Below, piece after piece: positions 36,068-46,692 of a stretch of 64,000 nt of DNA. This DNA comes from an uncultured Desulfobacterium sp. (GTDB taxonomy: Bacteria > Desulfobacterota > DSM-4660 > Desulfatiglandales > Desulfatiglandaceae). The notes under the pieces are model-generated. The model was not told where the DNA came from. It worked only from the letters and a program-made list of their open reading frames with translations, and did no database searches. The stretch is from NCBI GenBank assembly GCA_900258555.1, contig LT984854.1, forward strand, positions 213,070 through 277,069. The letters run 5' to 3'. A program made the translations under genes and the position numbers. Position 1 is the stretch's first letter, and the number at the start of each line of letters is the position of its first letter.

Positions 36068-38740
36068 CTATTTCCTCGCCATTCCCATTTTGATCAATTC
36101 CCGCTCAAACTGCTTTACCATCTGCCTCGTTACACCCGGAGATCCTTGGGCCGTAATCGGCATTTCGACATCTCCGGCCTGAAACCGGATGGTCATGGAA
36201 TCGCTCGCCCTGGGCGCAGGCACACCGCCGCCTGCCGCAAATGCAAGTGTTGGAGTTGAAAGCTCTGGAAAAGAGATCTTTGATATCATCCCGCCCACTC
36301 GGGCTTTAACGATGCCGGGGAGGTCCAGCCGCATGGAGTTGAGCGCCGCAAACAGCGCCGATCCGTATTTTTTAACGGCCTCTTTGCGGATCACGAATTC
36401 CCCTGCCTCAAGCAGAGCCCGTATGCGATCGCCGCCGCCATAGCCTGGCAACTTTGCACCGCGAGTAAGGCCGATCGCTCCGCCCGCCTGGCTTGCCTGC
36501 ACGGTATGTTGCACTATCGTGATATGCTTGGTCGCCGGTCTTACGAGATCCGTGATAGCGCTCTTGGCAGCTTCCAGCCCCGATAAAGTGATCTGCACGT
36601 TGGCTTCACGTTGTGTTGCGATTGCGTTTAATTGGTCATTTATGGCATTTGCCGTCTCAGTCCATTTGTCCCGCGATGCCGCGGCGTTGTCTTTCTGTTG
36701 AGTGTAGAGGGTCTCAATAAACTTACCCACCTCGGTAACACCGGTAATGGCCACCTGTTTGGTCTCGTCAATGCCCTTGACCACGGCGTCGCCCTTTTCC
36801 GCTCCCTTCACTTCTTCGGCCAGGTCCGCGTAGAGCCCTTCGGCATCCTTGGCAAGCTTTTCCGCAAGCTCGAAGTCGCCGTTTTTGAGCGCCTCTTTTG
36901 CCGCGTAAAGTTTTTGATCAGCCTGGAGCCGGGTGTCATTCCAGGCCAGCTCCTCAGAGAGCCCCTTCCTACCCAGCTCCCGGATCTTATCCTCTGTAGA
37001 CAACCGGGCATACTTGATCTTTTCTTCCCAGGCAATTACCTCTTGCGCATATTTTTCGGCTTCTTTCCTGGCGCTCTCATAAGCCTTCTTGGCCTCTTTC
37101 TCGAACTTGTCCAGTTGTTTCTCGGTAGCTATGACCGCCTGCGCGGGCTTTTCAAAACCTTCTGACGATGTCGATGCCGCCTCTCCTGCCCTCTTCATGT
37201 CATCGCGGATTTCCCGGATGCGGGCGTCAACATTTTTCAGCTCAGCCTGCGCCGCCTTGGCTTCTTCTGTAGATGTCCCCAGCCATGTAGTCTCTTTGGC
37301 TTTTTCTTCCAATTTAAATTTCAATGACGTCCAATACCCTTGCGCATTTCGCAATTGCTGCGCAAAGTCTTGCAGATCCGCCTGGGCCATGCCTGTGATG
37401 TCGTCAGGCAGCTTTACGTCCTTAAAATCTTCCAGCTTTTTCATGGTCTCATCTGCGCTTGCCAGCATGTCCTCTGTGGCCTTCCTGGCCGTGTTTGCCG
37501 CCTTGGCCCAATCATACAGGGCTTTTACGGCCAGACCGATCTGGACAGCGCCATAAGCCGCCCCCGCGGCAAGACCCGCCTTCATTGCCGTACCCGCAAG
37601 GCCCGCGGCTGTAGCCACTGCAACAATCGCCGTCTTAAGCTCTGCAAACCACGTCAGTACCCCTGACCCTGTCATAACCACGAATGCGGCCTTCAACCCC
37701 TTAACTATTAAAATCAACTTTGAGATTGCCGATCCCAGCGCCGTTACAACCGATATAGCCCCCGCCGTCAATGCAAGAGTGGCTAAGGCTCCCCGCCATT
37801 CCACCACAAGTTTAACGATCCACTCTACGGCAGTAGACAGCATCCCGGCAAAGCGCTTTATATCGCCAACAAATTCCTGGTCTTTAAATAATTGTGTCAA
37901 GCGATTAAGCGTTGATGTCGCCGCCTCCAGAAATCCTGACTTTGCCACCTCGGCCTTGAGGTCTTTCCATGCCGTTTGGAACCTATTGAGGCCCTGGGTC
38001 GCATCCTGAGAGGCTTCAAGCGCCGCCTTGCCATATTTTTCATGGAGAAGATCCGCAAGCTTTGGGAGCAGGTCCGTGGCCAGCACCTCTCCATTGTCCA
38101 GCATCTTGTTGAGCTGCTCGGTGGAAACCCCCATTGCCTGCGCCGCAAGCTGGAACGCGCCCGGCAACCTCTCCCCCAATTGGCCCCGGAGTTCTTCGGC
38201 CTGGACATTGCCCTTGGAAATCATCTGCGAGAGGGCCATGAGAGACCCGGATGTCTGATCCGATGAAAGCCCCAGGGCCGATGAGGCCTCCACTATCGCG
38301 TTAAATATTTTTCTGGTCTGCTCTCCTTCAAGGGCCGTATCTTTTGACGCGGCCAGAATGCCTTTGTAAGCGTCCGCCGTACCATAGAACTCCTGTCCCA
38401 GCCGCTCGGAGGTTGATCTTACGAATTCCAGTTCGTCCGCGGCCTCTTTGCCAGAGCCTTTAATGGCGTCAAAGGCCCTGCCGAGTCTCTGTGATTCCGT
38501 TCCAGCATCAAAAAGACCCGATACGATCCGTGAAATGCCGACACCCGCAAGCAAACCCTTCAAGCTTCCCGAAAGAGCGGATACCGCCTTATGACCATTC
38601 CCGACCGTTTCGTTAAAGGCTTTTACAGTTAATTGCCCTTTAGAGAATGCGGCCTTCAGCTCACTACCGGCCTTTTTCGCGGCATCCTGAAGCCCTTTGG
38701 ATGTCGCCGTGATCAGGATATTTAAAGTATTTGATGCCAT
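36068..38740 (-). CDS. Tail tape measure protein
   Basis: The 890-residue protein sets tail length. Residues about 55-240 match the conserved tape-measure core: LAGVGISRIVSGLFDAG, FVRSTSERLGQEFYGTADAY, AEELRGQLGERLPGAFQLAA and QLNKMLDNGEVLATDLLPKL. Hydrophobic helices follow near residues 310-415 (WRGALATLALTAGAISVVTA), then a long Ala/Lys/Glu coiled-coil region (about 420-690) and a globular end. By family precedent the length would correspond to a tail of roughly 130 nm; this is an estimate. Confidence 0.92.
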   Translation of the reverse strand: MASNTLNILITATSKGLQDAAKKAGSELKAAFSKGQLTVKAFNETVGNGHKAVSALSGSLKGLLAGVGISRIVSGLFDAGTESQRLGRAFDAIKGSGKEAADELEFVRSTSERLGQEFYGTADAYKGILAASKDTALEGEQTRKIFNAIVEASSALGLSSDQTSGSLMALSQMISKGNVQAEELRGQLGERLPGAFQLAAQAMGVSTEQLNKMLDNGEVLATDLLPKLADLLHEKYGKAALEASQDATQGLNRFQTAWKDLKAEVAKSGFLEAATSTLNRLTQLFKDQEFVGDIKRFAGMLSTAVEWIVKLVVEWRGALATLALTAGAISVVTALGSAISKLILIVKGLKAAFVVMTGSGVLTWFAELKTAIVAVATAAGLAGTAMKAGLAAGAAYGAVQIGLAVKALYDWAKAANTARKATEDMLASADETMKKLEDFKDVKLPDDITGMAQADLQDFAQQLRNAQGYWTSLKFKLEEKAKETTWLGTSTEEAKAAQAELKNVDARIREIRDDMKRAGEAASTSSEGFEKPAQAVIATEKQLDKFEKEAKKAYESARKEAEKYAQEVIAWEEKIKYARLSTEDKIRELGRKGLSEELAWNDTRLQADQKLYAAKEALKNGDFELAEKLAKDAEGLYADLAEEVKGAEKGDAVVKGIDETKQVAITGVTEVGKFIETLYTQQKDNAAASRDKWTETANAINDQLNAIATQREANVQITLSGLEAAKSAITDLVRPATKHITIVQHTVQASQAGGAIGLTRGAKLPGYGGGDRIRALLEAGEFVIRKEAVKKYGSALFAALNSMRLDLPGIVKARVGGMISKISFPELSTPTLAFAAGGGVPAPRASDSMTIRFQAGDVEMPITAQGSPGVTRQMVKQFERELIKMGMARK

Positions 38741-38800
38741 CTTGTTTTTTTGCTAAAGTATGTTATTGGTTCCGCCGATAATGAATAAGGAGATACTTAT

Positions 38801-39022
38801 ATGATCATAGGTTCCCTGAAAATATTTTTCGGCTTTGCATTCCTGCTGTCCGCCTTTAAAACAGACACTTCATTACCCTCTGTTGCTTTTGGGCTGATTG
38901 GGTTGTATCTTATGGCTGTCGGCCTTGTACGTTTTCTGGATGTTTTTATGAATTTTATGGCCCATCTGGGCTCTCTTTCCAAAACCGGTTCCAATCCTTC
39001 TCATCCGCAAAACCCAGCCTGA
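38801..39022 (+). CDS. Small membrane protein on the opposite strand inside the tail operon
   Basis: The 73-residue frame starts at an ATG with an AAGGAGA site at 38787, on the strand opposite to all tail genes. It encodes two hydrophobic helices (SLKIFFGFAFLLSAFK and VAFGLIGLYLMAVGLVRFLD). The 3' part overlaps the frameshifted end of the tail chaperone on the other strand. The good ribosome site and the helices suggest a real gene, for example an added 'moron' gene, but the overlap lowers certainty. Confidence 0.5.
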   Translation: MIIGSLKIFFGFAFLLSAFKTDTSLPSVAFGLIGLYLMAVGLVRFLDVFMNFMAHLGSLSKTGSNPSHPQNPA

Positions 39023-39179
39023 CAGCCAAAGCCATATTTTTAACCCTCTCCGTTTCAATCCTCTCCGATTCCCTGAGCGCCGTCAGGAAGAAGCTAAATC
39101 CATATTCCCAGACGTTGGCATGCCCACACTCGATAAGTCTGCAAGCGCCCCGGTCAAGTGCCTCTGTAGCGAGTTTTTG
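38955..39179 (-). CDS. -1 frameshift extension of the tail assembly chaperone
   Basis: After a candidate slippery site CAAAAAC (39173-39179, read on the minus strand), the -1 frame is open for about 75 codons to a TAA at 38955-38957. It encodes protein-like sequence: KLATEALDRGACRLIECGHA, then WEYGFSFFLTALRESERIET and a final DEKDWNRFWKES. Tail assembly chaperones of long-tailed phages are typically made in a short and a frameshifted long form at exactly this gene position. There is no separate start codon with a ribosome site. Confidence 0.75.
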   Translation of the reverse strand, partial: QKLATEALDRGACRLIECGHANVWEYGFSFFLTALRESERIETERVKNMALAVRLGFADEKDWNRFWKESPDGP

Positions 39180-39448
39180 AGGGCCTTCCCGATCCCCAGG
39201 CCCTCCATCACGGACAAAAAATCGGCATTAACCTCCTTGAAAGCCTCCCAAACGACTTTAAGCTCACTTGGGGCCATATCCTCCATTTCGTGCAAGGCTA
39301 AGTCCGTGGCCAGCGGCAAAAGTTCCGGAATACGCTTCTCAACATCGTCTTTTTCCGCTTCCTCGGCGATTTTCCGGATATCTTTGACCCGCAATTCCTT
39401 AACCACAATCTCTTTGTCATCAACCTTGATGGTCTTTGATTTTCGCAT
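39083..39448 (-). CDS. Tail assembly chaperone, short form
   Basis: The product (121 residues from the ATG at 39448; a TTG at 39460 is also in frame) is acidic and helical, with KVDDKEIVVKELRVKDIRKI and KEVNADFLSVMEGLGIGKAL. Lying between the tail tube and the tape measure genes, it matches the gpG-type chaperone that coats the tape measure during assembly. The codons LKN near its end (CTC AAA AAC) hold the candidate slip site that would produce the longer form. Confidence 0.75.
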   Translation of the reverse strand: MRKSKTIKVDDKEIVVKELRVKDIRKIAEEAEKDDVEKRIPELLPLATDLALHEMEDMAPSELKVVWEAFKEVNADFLSVMEGLGIGKALKNSLQRHLTGALADLSSVGMPTSGNMDLASS

Positions 39449-39545
39449 TTGAAACCCCAATTTTTAATTCTTAATTTTTAATGTTTAATGAATGGAAAAT
39501 TCCGAATTTCAATTAAGCATTCAAAATTCAACATTCAAAATTGTT

Positions 39546-40469
39546 TTACGCCTGCGGCATCATCTCCACCTTGTAATATTCCTGGCCCGAGGCCTGAGTG
39601 GTGTCTTTAAGCACGGTCCCCGTCACCTGCAATACCGCTGCCCCATCGCCGATAAGCGGGAAGTCACCATTCAAAGCAATTTTGACGCGGTGGAATGTCC
39701 ACCTCTGCCGCGTGCCCAGGTCATCCTTGTCGGACACGAATATCAGCTTCTTTTCAACCGAGCCCGCCGACATGCCCCAGATATATTTTTTGTTAACAGC
39801 CTCGTAGTCATAAGAGATCACGTCCGTGTCAATGATGCCGCCGCCGCTGATCTTGCGGATATACCCGTAATCCAGGTCCAGGTTATAGGCCGTTCCCTGC
39901 GCGCGCCTGGCGGTTCCGGCGGCGTTGGTTACCACGATATCTTCCAGCGTCTCAATGCCCGTGGGCGTAATGTAGATAGTGTCGGCTGTCTGCTCGACCT
40001 GCTCGCCCACCTGAAAGGTTCCTACCACATTCACCACTTCTATAAAGCCCGATCCCACAAAGGCGATTTTTCCCGTGGCCGCCGAGGTGTCTCCCGTTAC
40101 GGTGCTGCCCACGGTAAGTGTCCCGGTAATGGTGCCGGTCAACTTGGTGCTTTTTACATTCAGATGCCCAAGGTCAATAAAAAGATCATCCGCCAGGGCC
40201 ACGTCGGCGGATGCCCCAACTTCGTCTTGATATACATAACTTGCACTTTGGTTGAGTGTGTTGATCGCGTTTCCAAGCAAGGCCATTTTAAGGTTATTTT
40301 CGCTCATCTCCCGCAGGCCGAACGAAATATTGGCATCCCGTTCGCTTTCTACCTCCAGGATGGTCGCCCTCGCCGCATTCCTGGTACTTTTGAGTTTCTC
40401 GGTTGATACGGTGATCCCGAAGTTGAGCCCTTCGAGTTCCCCCAGATCATCAAAAGACGCCCCTGCCAC
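39546..40469 (-). CDS. Major tail (tube) protein
   Basis: The 307-residue product is beta-rich and low in charge: LGELEGLNFGITVSTEKLKS, KLTGTITGTLTVGSTVTGDT, and WTFHRVKIALNGDFPLIGDG near the end. It has no cysteine. The first position before the chaperone and tape measure genes is where siphophage tail tube proteins lie. The repeated T/G/V stretch at residues 155-190 may be an added Ig-like insertion. It is the rightmost gene of the phage module. Confidence 0.7.
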   Translation of the reverse strand: MAGASFDDLGELEGLNFGITVSTEKLKSTRNAARATILEVESERDANISFGLREMSENNLKMALLGNAINTLNQSASYVYQDEVGASADVALADDLFIDLGHLNVKSTKLTGTITGTLTVGSTVTGDTSAATGKIAFVGSGFIEVVNVVGTFQVGEQVEQTADTIYITPTGIETLEDIVVTNAAGTARRAQGTAYNLDLDYGYIRKISGGGIIDTDVISYDYEAVNKKYIWGMSAGSVEKKLIFVSDKDDLGTRQRWTFHRVKIALNGDFPLIGDGAAVLQVTGTVLKDTTQASGQEYYKVEMMPQA

Positions 40470-40580
40470 AGCCCCGTGTAAAAACGGGGACGCTGTAAGT
40501 TTTTAAAGTTCTTTTAAGCCGCTTATACTCCATCGATTCTAAGCCCTAAAACCTAACTACGTTCCTTCATAAAACCTAAC

Positions 40581-40609
40581 TGCAAGAGGAGCCTGTCCCC
40601 ATTTATCCT
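40581..40609 (-). repeat. Right copy of the 29-bp direct repeat
   Basis: It matches 28461-28489 at 28 of 29 positions (the only change is C to G). It lies immediately downstream of the broken parE gene on the minus strand and 112 bp outside the tail tube gene. Bases 40470-40580 carry short repeat-like phrases and no gene. Confidence 0.8.
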
Positions 40610-40620
40610 ATTTATCAGGT

Positions 40621-40839
40621 TCAATAGTATATGATTGAATAGGGGAATTTTAACATAAGATAGCGTCTGAAGGGTGCATGCAACACACGGTATTGGAGTG
40701 GCGCTTCAAGGATTTTATTAATGGCGGACTCAACTGCAAGGCGAAAACGATGTCCCAGACCATGCTGGCAATCTTCATAATATTGAACAGATGCTAAAAA
40801 CTCTTCTTGGGCATCCGGATCAAAAATAGCTCCTGTCAT
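40621..40839 (-). pseudogene. Truncated RelE/ParE-family toxin
   Basis: The frame encodes 72 residues of a ParE-like toxin: DPDAQEEFLASVQYYED, GLGHRFRLAVESAINKI, RRYLMLKFPYSIIYY. Typical members continue for about 25 residues. Here a one-base loss after TACTAT moves the expected IEPDK codons out of frame, and even that frame stops at once where the 29-bp repeat element begins. The C-terminal catalytic residues are therefore missing and the toxin is probably dead. Confidence 0.8.
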
Positions 40840-41066
40840 TTTAGCATCCGGTCTGCTTCGGCAAATACTTCCCGTGCGTCAATGCCAGACCTTTTTCCTT
40901 CTTTATATTCCTGATAGCGCCGTTCGGCTTCGGCTATCCAGGCAGCATCTACGTCGGTGAGTATGTCGCCATCAAGAGAGCTTAGCAGACGATCAGCAAG
41001 AAATGCTCTTTCTTGAGGGGGCAGACTGAGAACCTCGTTCTCCAGTTTTTCTAAGATGTTGGACAT
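40836..41066 (-). CDS. ParE-associated antitoxin (addiction module component)
   Basis: The 76-residue acidic protein (LPPQERAFLADRLLSSLDGD, AWIAEAERRYQEYKEGK, ending AEADRMLK) belongs to the short 'putative addiction module component' family found before RelE/ParE toxins. It overlaps the toxin start by four bases. The antitoxin is intact although the toxin is broken, which may leave it as an orphan. Confidence 0.85.
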   Translation of the reverse strand: MSNILEKLENEVLSLPPQERAFLADRLLSSLDGDILTDVDAAWIAEAERRYQEYKEGKRSGIDAREVFAEADRMLK

Positions 41067-41192
41067 AAGACACCTCTTAGACTTTTTTCATATGATTAAG
41101 AGATATCAATTTTTTGATAATTTTCCAAGAAGTAAATTGGTCTGAAGGAAAAGATATAAAAAACAAGCTCACTTAATTATGCTTTCAACAAT

Positions 41193-41218
41193 CGCCACCC
41201 CGACAAGTCGGGATGGCG
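41193..41218 (-). terminator. Terminator-like hairpin after clpB
   Basis: CGCCA (41193-41197) with CCCGAC (41199-41204), a two-base loop, then GTCGGG (41207-41212) and TGGCG (41214-41218) form a strong stem with one mismatch. Only a weak T run follows on the minus strand. A diverged copy lies at 19245-19274. Confidence 0.7.
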
Positions 41219-41224
41219 GTTTAT

Positions 41225-43807
41225 CTATTTAAAAACTATCTCCCCCCCACTTTCATCCACAGTGACATAGTCTCCTTCCTGGATTGATCCGTCCAGTATC
41301 TTCATAGAGAGGGGATCCTGGATCAGACGCTGGATAGCCCTTTTTAAGGGCCTTGCGCCATACACCGGGTCAAAGCCGGCGCTTGCCAGGAATTCCTTTG
41401 CCCTGTCCGTCATTTCAAGCGTGATCTTACTGGCTGCAAGCCTCTTGCCCAAAAGACCCACCTGTATCCCCACAATCGCCTTGATCTCCTCGATACCCAG
41501 GGAATTGAATATCACTGTTTCATCTATCCGGTTTAAAAACTCCGGTTTAAAGGTCGCCCGCATGGCATCCATTACACGTCTTTCCGTCTCCGCCGGGTCT
41601 CTGCCTCCCAACTCCTGTATCCACTGGGTGCCGATATTGGATGTCATTATAAGGACCGTGTTCTTGAAATCCACGGTGCGGCCCTTTCCATCGGTCATCC
41701 TGCCGTCGTCCAGGATCTGCAGCAGGGCATTAAACACATCCGGGTGGGCCTTTTCAATCTCATCAAACAGAACCACGGAATAGGGGTGCCGCCTGATCGC
41801 CTCTGTAAGATAACCACCTTCCTCATAACCCACATAGCCGGGGGGCGCACCGATAAGCCTTGCAACCGAGTGTTTTTCCATATATTCGGACATGTCAATC
41901 CTTACCATGTATTTTTCATCGTCGAACAGAAACTCCGCCAGGGCCCTGGCAAGCTCAGTCTTGCCCACGCCCGTGGGACCCAGGAATATGAATGAGCCTA
42001 TGGGCCTGTTGGGGTCCTGGAGCCCGGATCTGGCCCTCCTGACTGCATTGGACACGGCGATTATGCCCTTTTGCTGGCCTATGACGCGATGGGAAAGCCT
42101 CTCCTCCATTTTGAGGAGTTTTTCCTTTTCACCCTCCATCATCCTGGCAACCGGTATTCCGGTCCATTTGGCCACCACCTCTGCGATGTCTTCGCTGTCC
42201 ACCTCTTCCTTCAGCATCCTCTGTGTGGACTGTAACTCCGCAAGCGCCCTGTTTTGCTCATTAAGTTCCCTTTCCAGTTCATTCATTCTGCCGTACTTGA
42301 GTTCAGCGGCCCTTGCCAGATCTCCCGCCCGCTCAGCAATCTGGGCCTCGGAGCGTGTTGTTTCAAGCCTCTCCTTTATCTGCCTAATTCTCGATATGGC
42401 CTCTTTCTCCATTTTCCAGTGGGCGGTCATCTCTCCTGTCTCTGCCTTGAGTTCCGCCAGTTCCTTTTCGATCTTCTGGGAGCGCTCCTTTGATGCCTGA
42501 TCCTGCTCTTTTTTCAGGGCCTCCCTTTCTATCTCAAGCTGGGTGATCTTCCTCTGGATATCGTCTATCTCGGCAGGCATGCTGTCTATCTCGATCCTCA
42601 GCCTGCTGGTGGCCTCGTCAATCAGGTCAATGGCCTTATCCGGCAGGAAGCGGTCTGTGATATACCTGTGGGACAGGGTGGCAGCGGCCACGAGGGCCGA
42701 GTCCTTTATCCTTACACCGTGGTGGACCTCATACTTTTCCTTGAGCCCTCGCAGGATGGATATGGTGTCTTCCACATCAGGCTCTTCCACCATCACGGGC
42801 TGAAAACGCCTCTCAAAGGCCGCATCCTTTTCGATATATTTTCTGTATTCCTTGATGGTGGTGGCGCCCACGCACTTAAGCTCCCCACGGGCAAGGGCGG
42901 GCTTCAGCATGTTGGAGGCATCCACCGCGCCCTCAGCGGCCCCGGCGCCCACAAGGGTGTGCATCTCATCAATAAAGAGTATTATCTGCCCCTGTGCGTC
43001 GGTCACCTCTTTTAGGACCGCCTTGAGCCTGTCTTCAAACTCGCCCCGGTACTTTGCGCCTGCAATCAGGGCGCCCATATCAAGGGCGACCACACGCTTG
43101 TCCTTCAAGGTCTCCGGCACATCGCCCTGCACAATCCTCTGGGCAAGCCCCTCCACAATTGCGGTCTTACCGACACCCGGCTCTCCGATCAGTACCGGAT
43201 TATTCTTTGTCCTCCTGGACAAGACCTGCACCACCCTGCGGATCTCATCATCACGACCTATCACCGGGTCCAGGTTTCCCTTGGCTGCAATTGCGGTCAG
43301 GTCCCGGCTGAAACGTTCAAGCGCCTGGTATTTGTCTTCCGGGTTGGGATCGGTTATCCTCTGGCCGCCCCTGATATCTACAAGGGCCTTTAGTATGGAT
43401 TCCCTGGTAATACCGGCATGGGCGAGGATCTGGGAGGCCTCCCCCTTTTTGTCCTCTGTTACGGCAAGGAGTATATGCTCGAGGCTGACAAATTCATCCT
43501 TCATCTGTTCGGCCTCGACAAAGGCCTTGTCCAAAACCGCCTTTGTGCGCATTGATATGGACGCCTGGCCGAATCCCCCCCCTGATACCTTGGGGATCTT
43601 TTCTATGGAGGCGTTAAACGCCTGGATGAGCTGGTTCTGGTCCGCGCCGATCTTTCCCAAGAGGGGCGGGATGACACCCTCTTTCTGGTCCATTATGGCG
43701 CGGACCATGTGCTCCGGTTCTATCTGTTGATTGCCGAATTTTTCCGCCAGTTGCTGAGAGGCCTGTATGACCTCCTGCGCCTTTAATGTCAGCTTGTCAA
43801 ATCTCAT
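41225..43807 (-). CDS. clpB: ATP-dependent disaggregase ClpB
   Basis: ClpB resolves protein aggregates together with DnaK. The 860-residue protein has the N-terminal double repeat (about 1-145), a first AAA+ module with [16 protein letters not shown] near residue 204, the coiled-coil M domain (about 400-530), and a second AAA+ module with [17 protein letters not shown] near 605. The ATG at 43807 has an ideal AGGAGGT site; a GTG six bases earlier is also in frame. A degenerate copy of its 3' end lies at 19284-19380. Confidence 0.97.
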   Translation of the reverse strand: MRFDKLTLKAQEVIQASQQLAEKFGNQQIEPEHMVRAIMDQKEGVIPPLLGKIGADQNQLIQAFNASIEKIPKVSGGGFGQASISMRTKAVLDKAFVEAEQMKDEFVSLEHILLAVTEDKKGEASQILAHAGITRESILKALVDIRGGQRITDPNPEDKYQALERFSRDLTAIAAKGNLDPVIGRDDEIRRVVQVLSRRTKNNPVLIGEPGVGKTAIVEGLAQRIVQGDVPETLKDKRVVALDMGALIAGAKYRGEFEDRLKAVLKEVTDAQGQIILFIDEMHTLVGAGAAEGAVDASNMLKPALARGELKCVGATTIKEYRKYIEKDAAFERRFQPVMVEEPDVEDTISILRGLKEKYEVHHGVRIKDSALVAAATLSHRYITDRFLPDKAIDLIDEATSRLRIEIDSMPAEIDDIQRKITQLEIEREALKKEQDQASKERSQKIEKELAELKAETGEMTAHWKMEKEAISRIRQIKERLETTRSEAQIAERAGDLARAAELKYGRMNELERELNEQNRALAELQSTQRMLKEEVDSEDIAEVVAKWTGIPVARMMEGEKEKLLKMEERLSHRVIGQQKGIIAVSNAVRRARSGLQDPNRPIGSFIFLGPTGVGKTELARALAEFLFDDEKYMVRIDMSEYMEKHSVARLIGAPPGYVGYEEGGYLTEAIRRHPYSVVLFDEIEKAHPDVFNALLQILDDGRMTDGKGRTVDFKNTVLIMTSNIGTQWIQELGGRDPAETERRVMDAMRATFKPEFLNRIDETVIFNSLGIEEIKAIVGIQVGLLGKRLAASKITLEMTDRAKEFLASAGFDPVYGARPLKRAIQRLIQDPLSMKILDGSIQEGDYVTVDESGGEIVFK

Positions 43808-43910
43808 AGTCACACCTCCTCCTGGAATTATCCGCTCAATTACATACAGTGAGTTGTTTAAAACTAAGTTTAGTCCCGGATGATGTCAATTGGGCCAAGA
43901 CCAGAAGAGT

Positions 43911-43938
43911 ATTATACAGACTTTGATTAACTTCTCAA
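43911..43938 (-). promoter_or_regulatory. clpB: Candidate sigma-70 promoter for clpB
   Basis: On the minus strand TTGAGA (43938-43933) and TATAAT (43916-43911) are separated by 16 bp, about 100 bp before the clpB start. The -35 box lies inside the terminal sequence of the adjacent MITE-like element, so the element may have supplied half of the promoter. No clear heat-shock (sigma-32) motif was seen. Confidence 0.5.
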
Positions 43939-44203
43939 AAACTCCCGGTGCGAGCGGGCAGGGGCGGGGGTCTGTTTTGAAAAGGCGCATATCTTTAAGT
44001 CATTCCATGCAACGGCAGCATTAGCCCGAAATTTTATCCGAACAGCCCCAAAGGACCGTGCCCGCTTGAGAGATGGCCTTCTCTGCCTGTTCGGCCATAT
44101 TTCAGGGTAACGGGGGCGTTGCAGTAGCACAGGAAAAATTATGCACCCTATCAAAACAGACCCCCGCCCCTGCCCGCTCGCACCCGGAGTTTTTGAGAAG
44201 TTA
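43928..44203. mobile_element. MITE-like element with 53-bp inverted arms
   Basis: The arms at 43928-43980 and 44151-44203 are inverted copies identical at 52 of 53 positions. They enclose 170 bp with no gene. The arms contain a GC-rich block (GAGCGGGCAGGGGCGGGGG) and end in TTGAGAAG. The interior has its own inverted repeat (CCGAACAG/CTGTTCGG). Small size, long terminal inverted repeats and lack of coding sequence define a miniature inverted-repeat element. A target duplication is not clear (TTA flanks only). It separates the divergent clpB and ligA genes. Confidence 0.8.
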
Positions 44204-44240
44204 CGATTTTGATGTTGCCAAGGAGGATGGTAAATTCTAA

Positions 44241-46602
<2,362 letters not shown>

Positions 46603-46692
46603 GGCCAGAGATAAGCAGTAAGCTTTTGGCTTTTAGCTCAATTTATGTGAGAAGATCTCAAAAACTTATACTAATTTAACGGAAGGCAGGCA

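Larger units (their letters stand above)
29354..40469 (-). mobile_element. Siphophage tail gene module (prophage remnant or tail-only element)
   Basis: Eleven consecutive minus-strand genes encode a non-contractile phage tail in canonical order from right to left: tail tube, tail assembly chaperone pair, tape measure, distal/tail-tip proteins, hub, and variable tip proteins. No terminase, portal, capsid, head-tail connector, lysis, repressor or integrase gene is visible. The module is therefore a remnant, a satellite, or a domesticated tail structure. All reading frames are open, with many overlapping starts and stops, which argues against long neutral decay. A 29-bp direct repeat lies outside both ends. 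Confidence 0.85.

Noticed and set aside
42254-43730. Long plus-strand frames opposite clpB (up to 292 codons)
   Set aside because: They are antisense reflections of the GC-rich clpB coding sequence with serine- and arginine-rich nonsense content.
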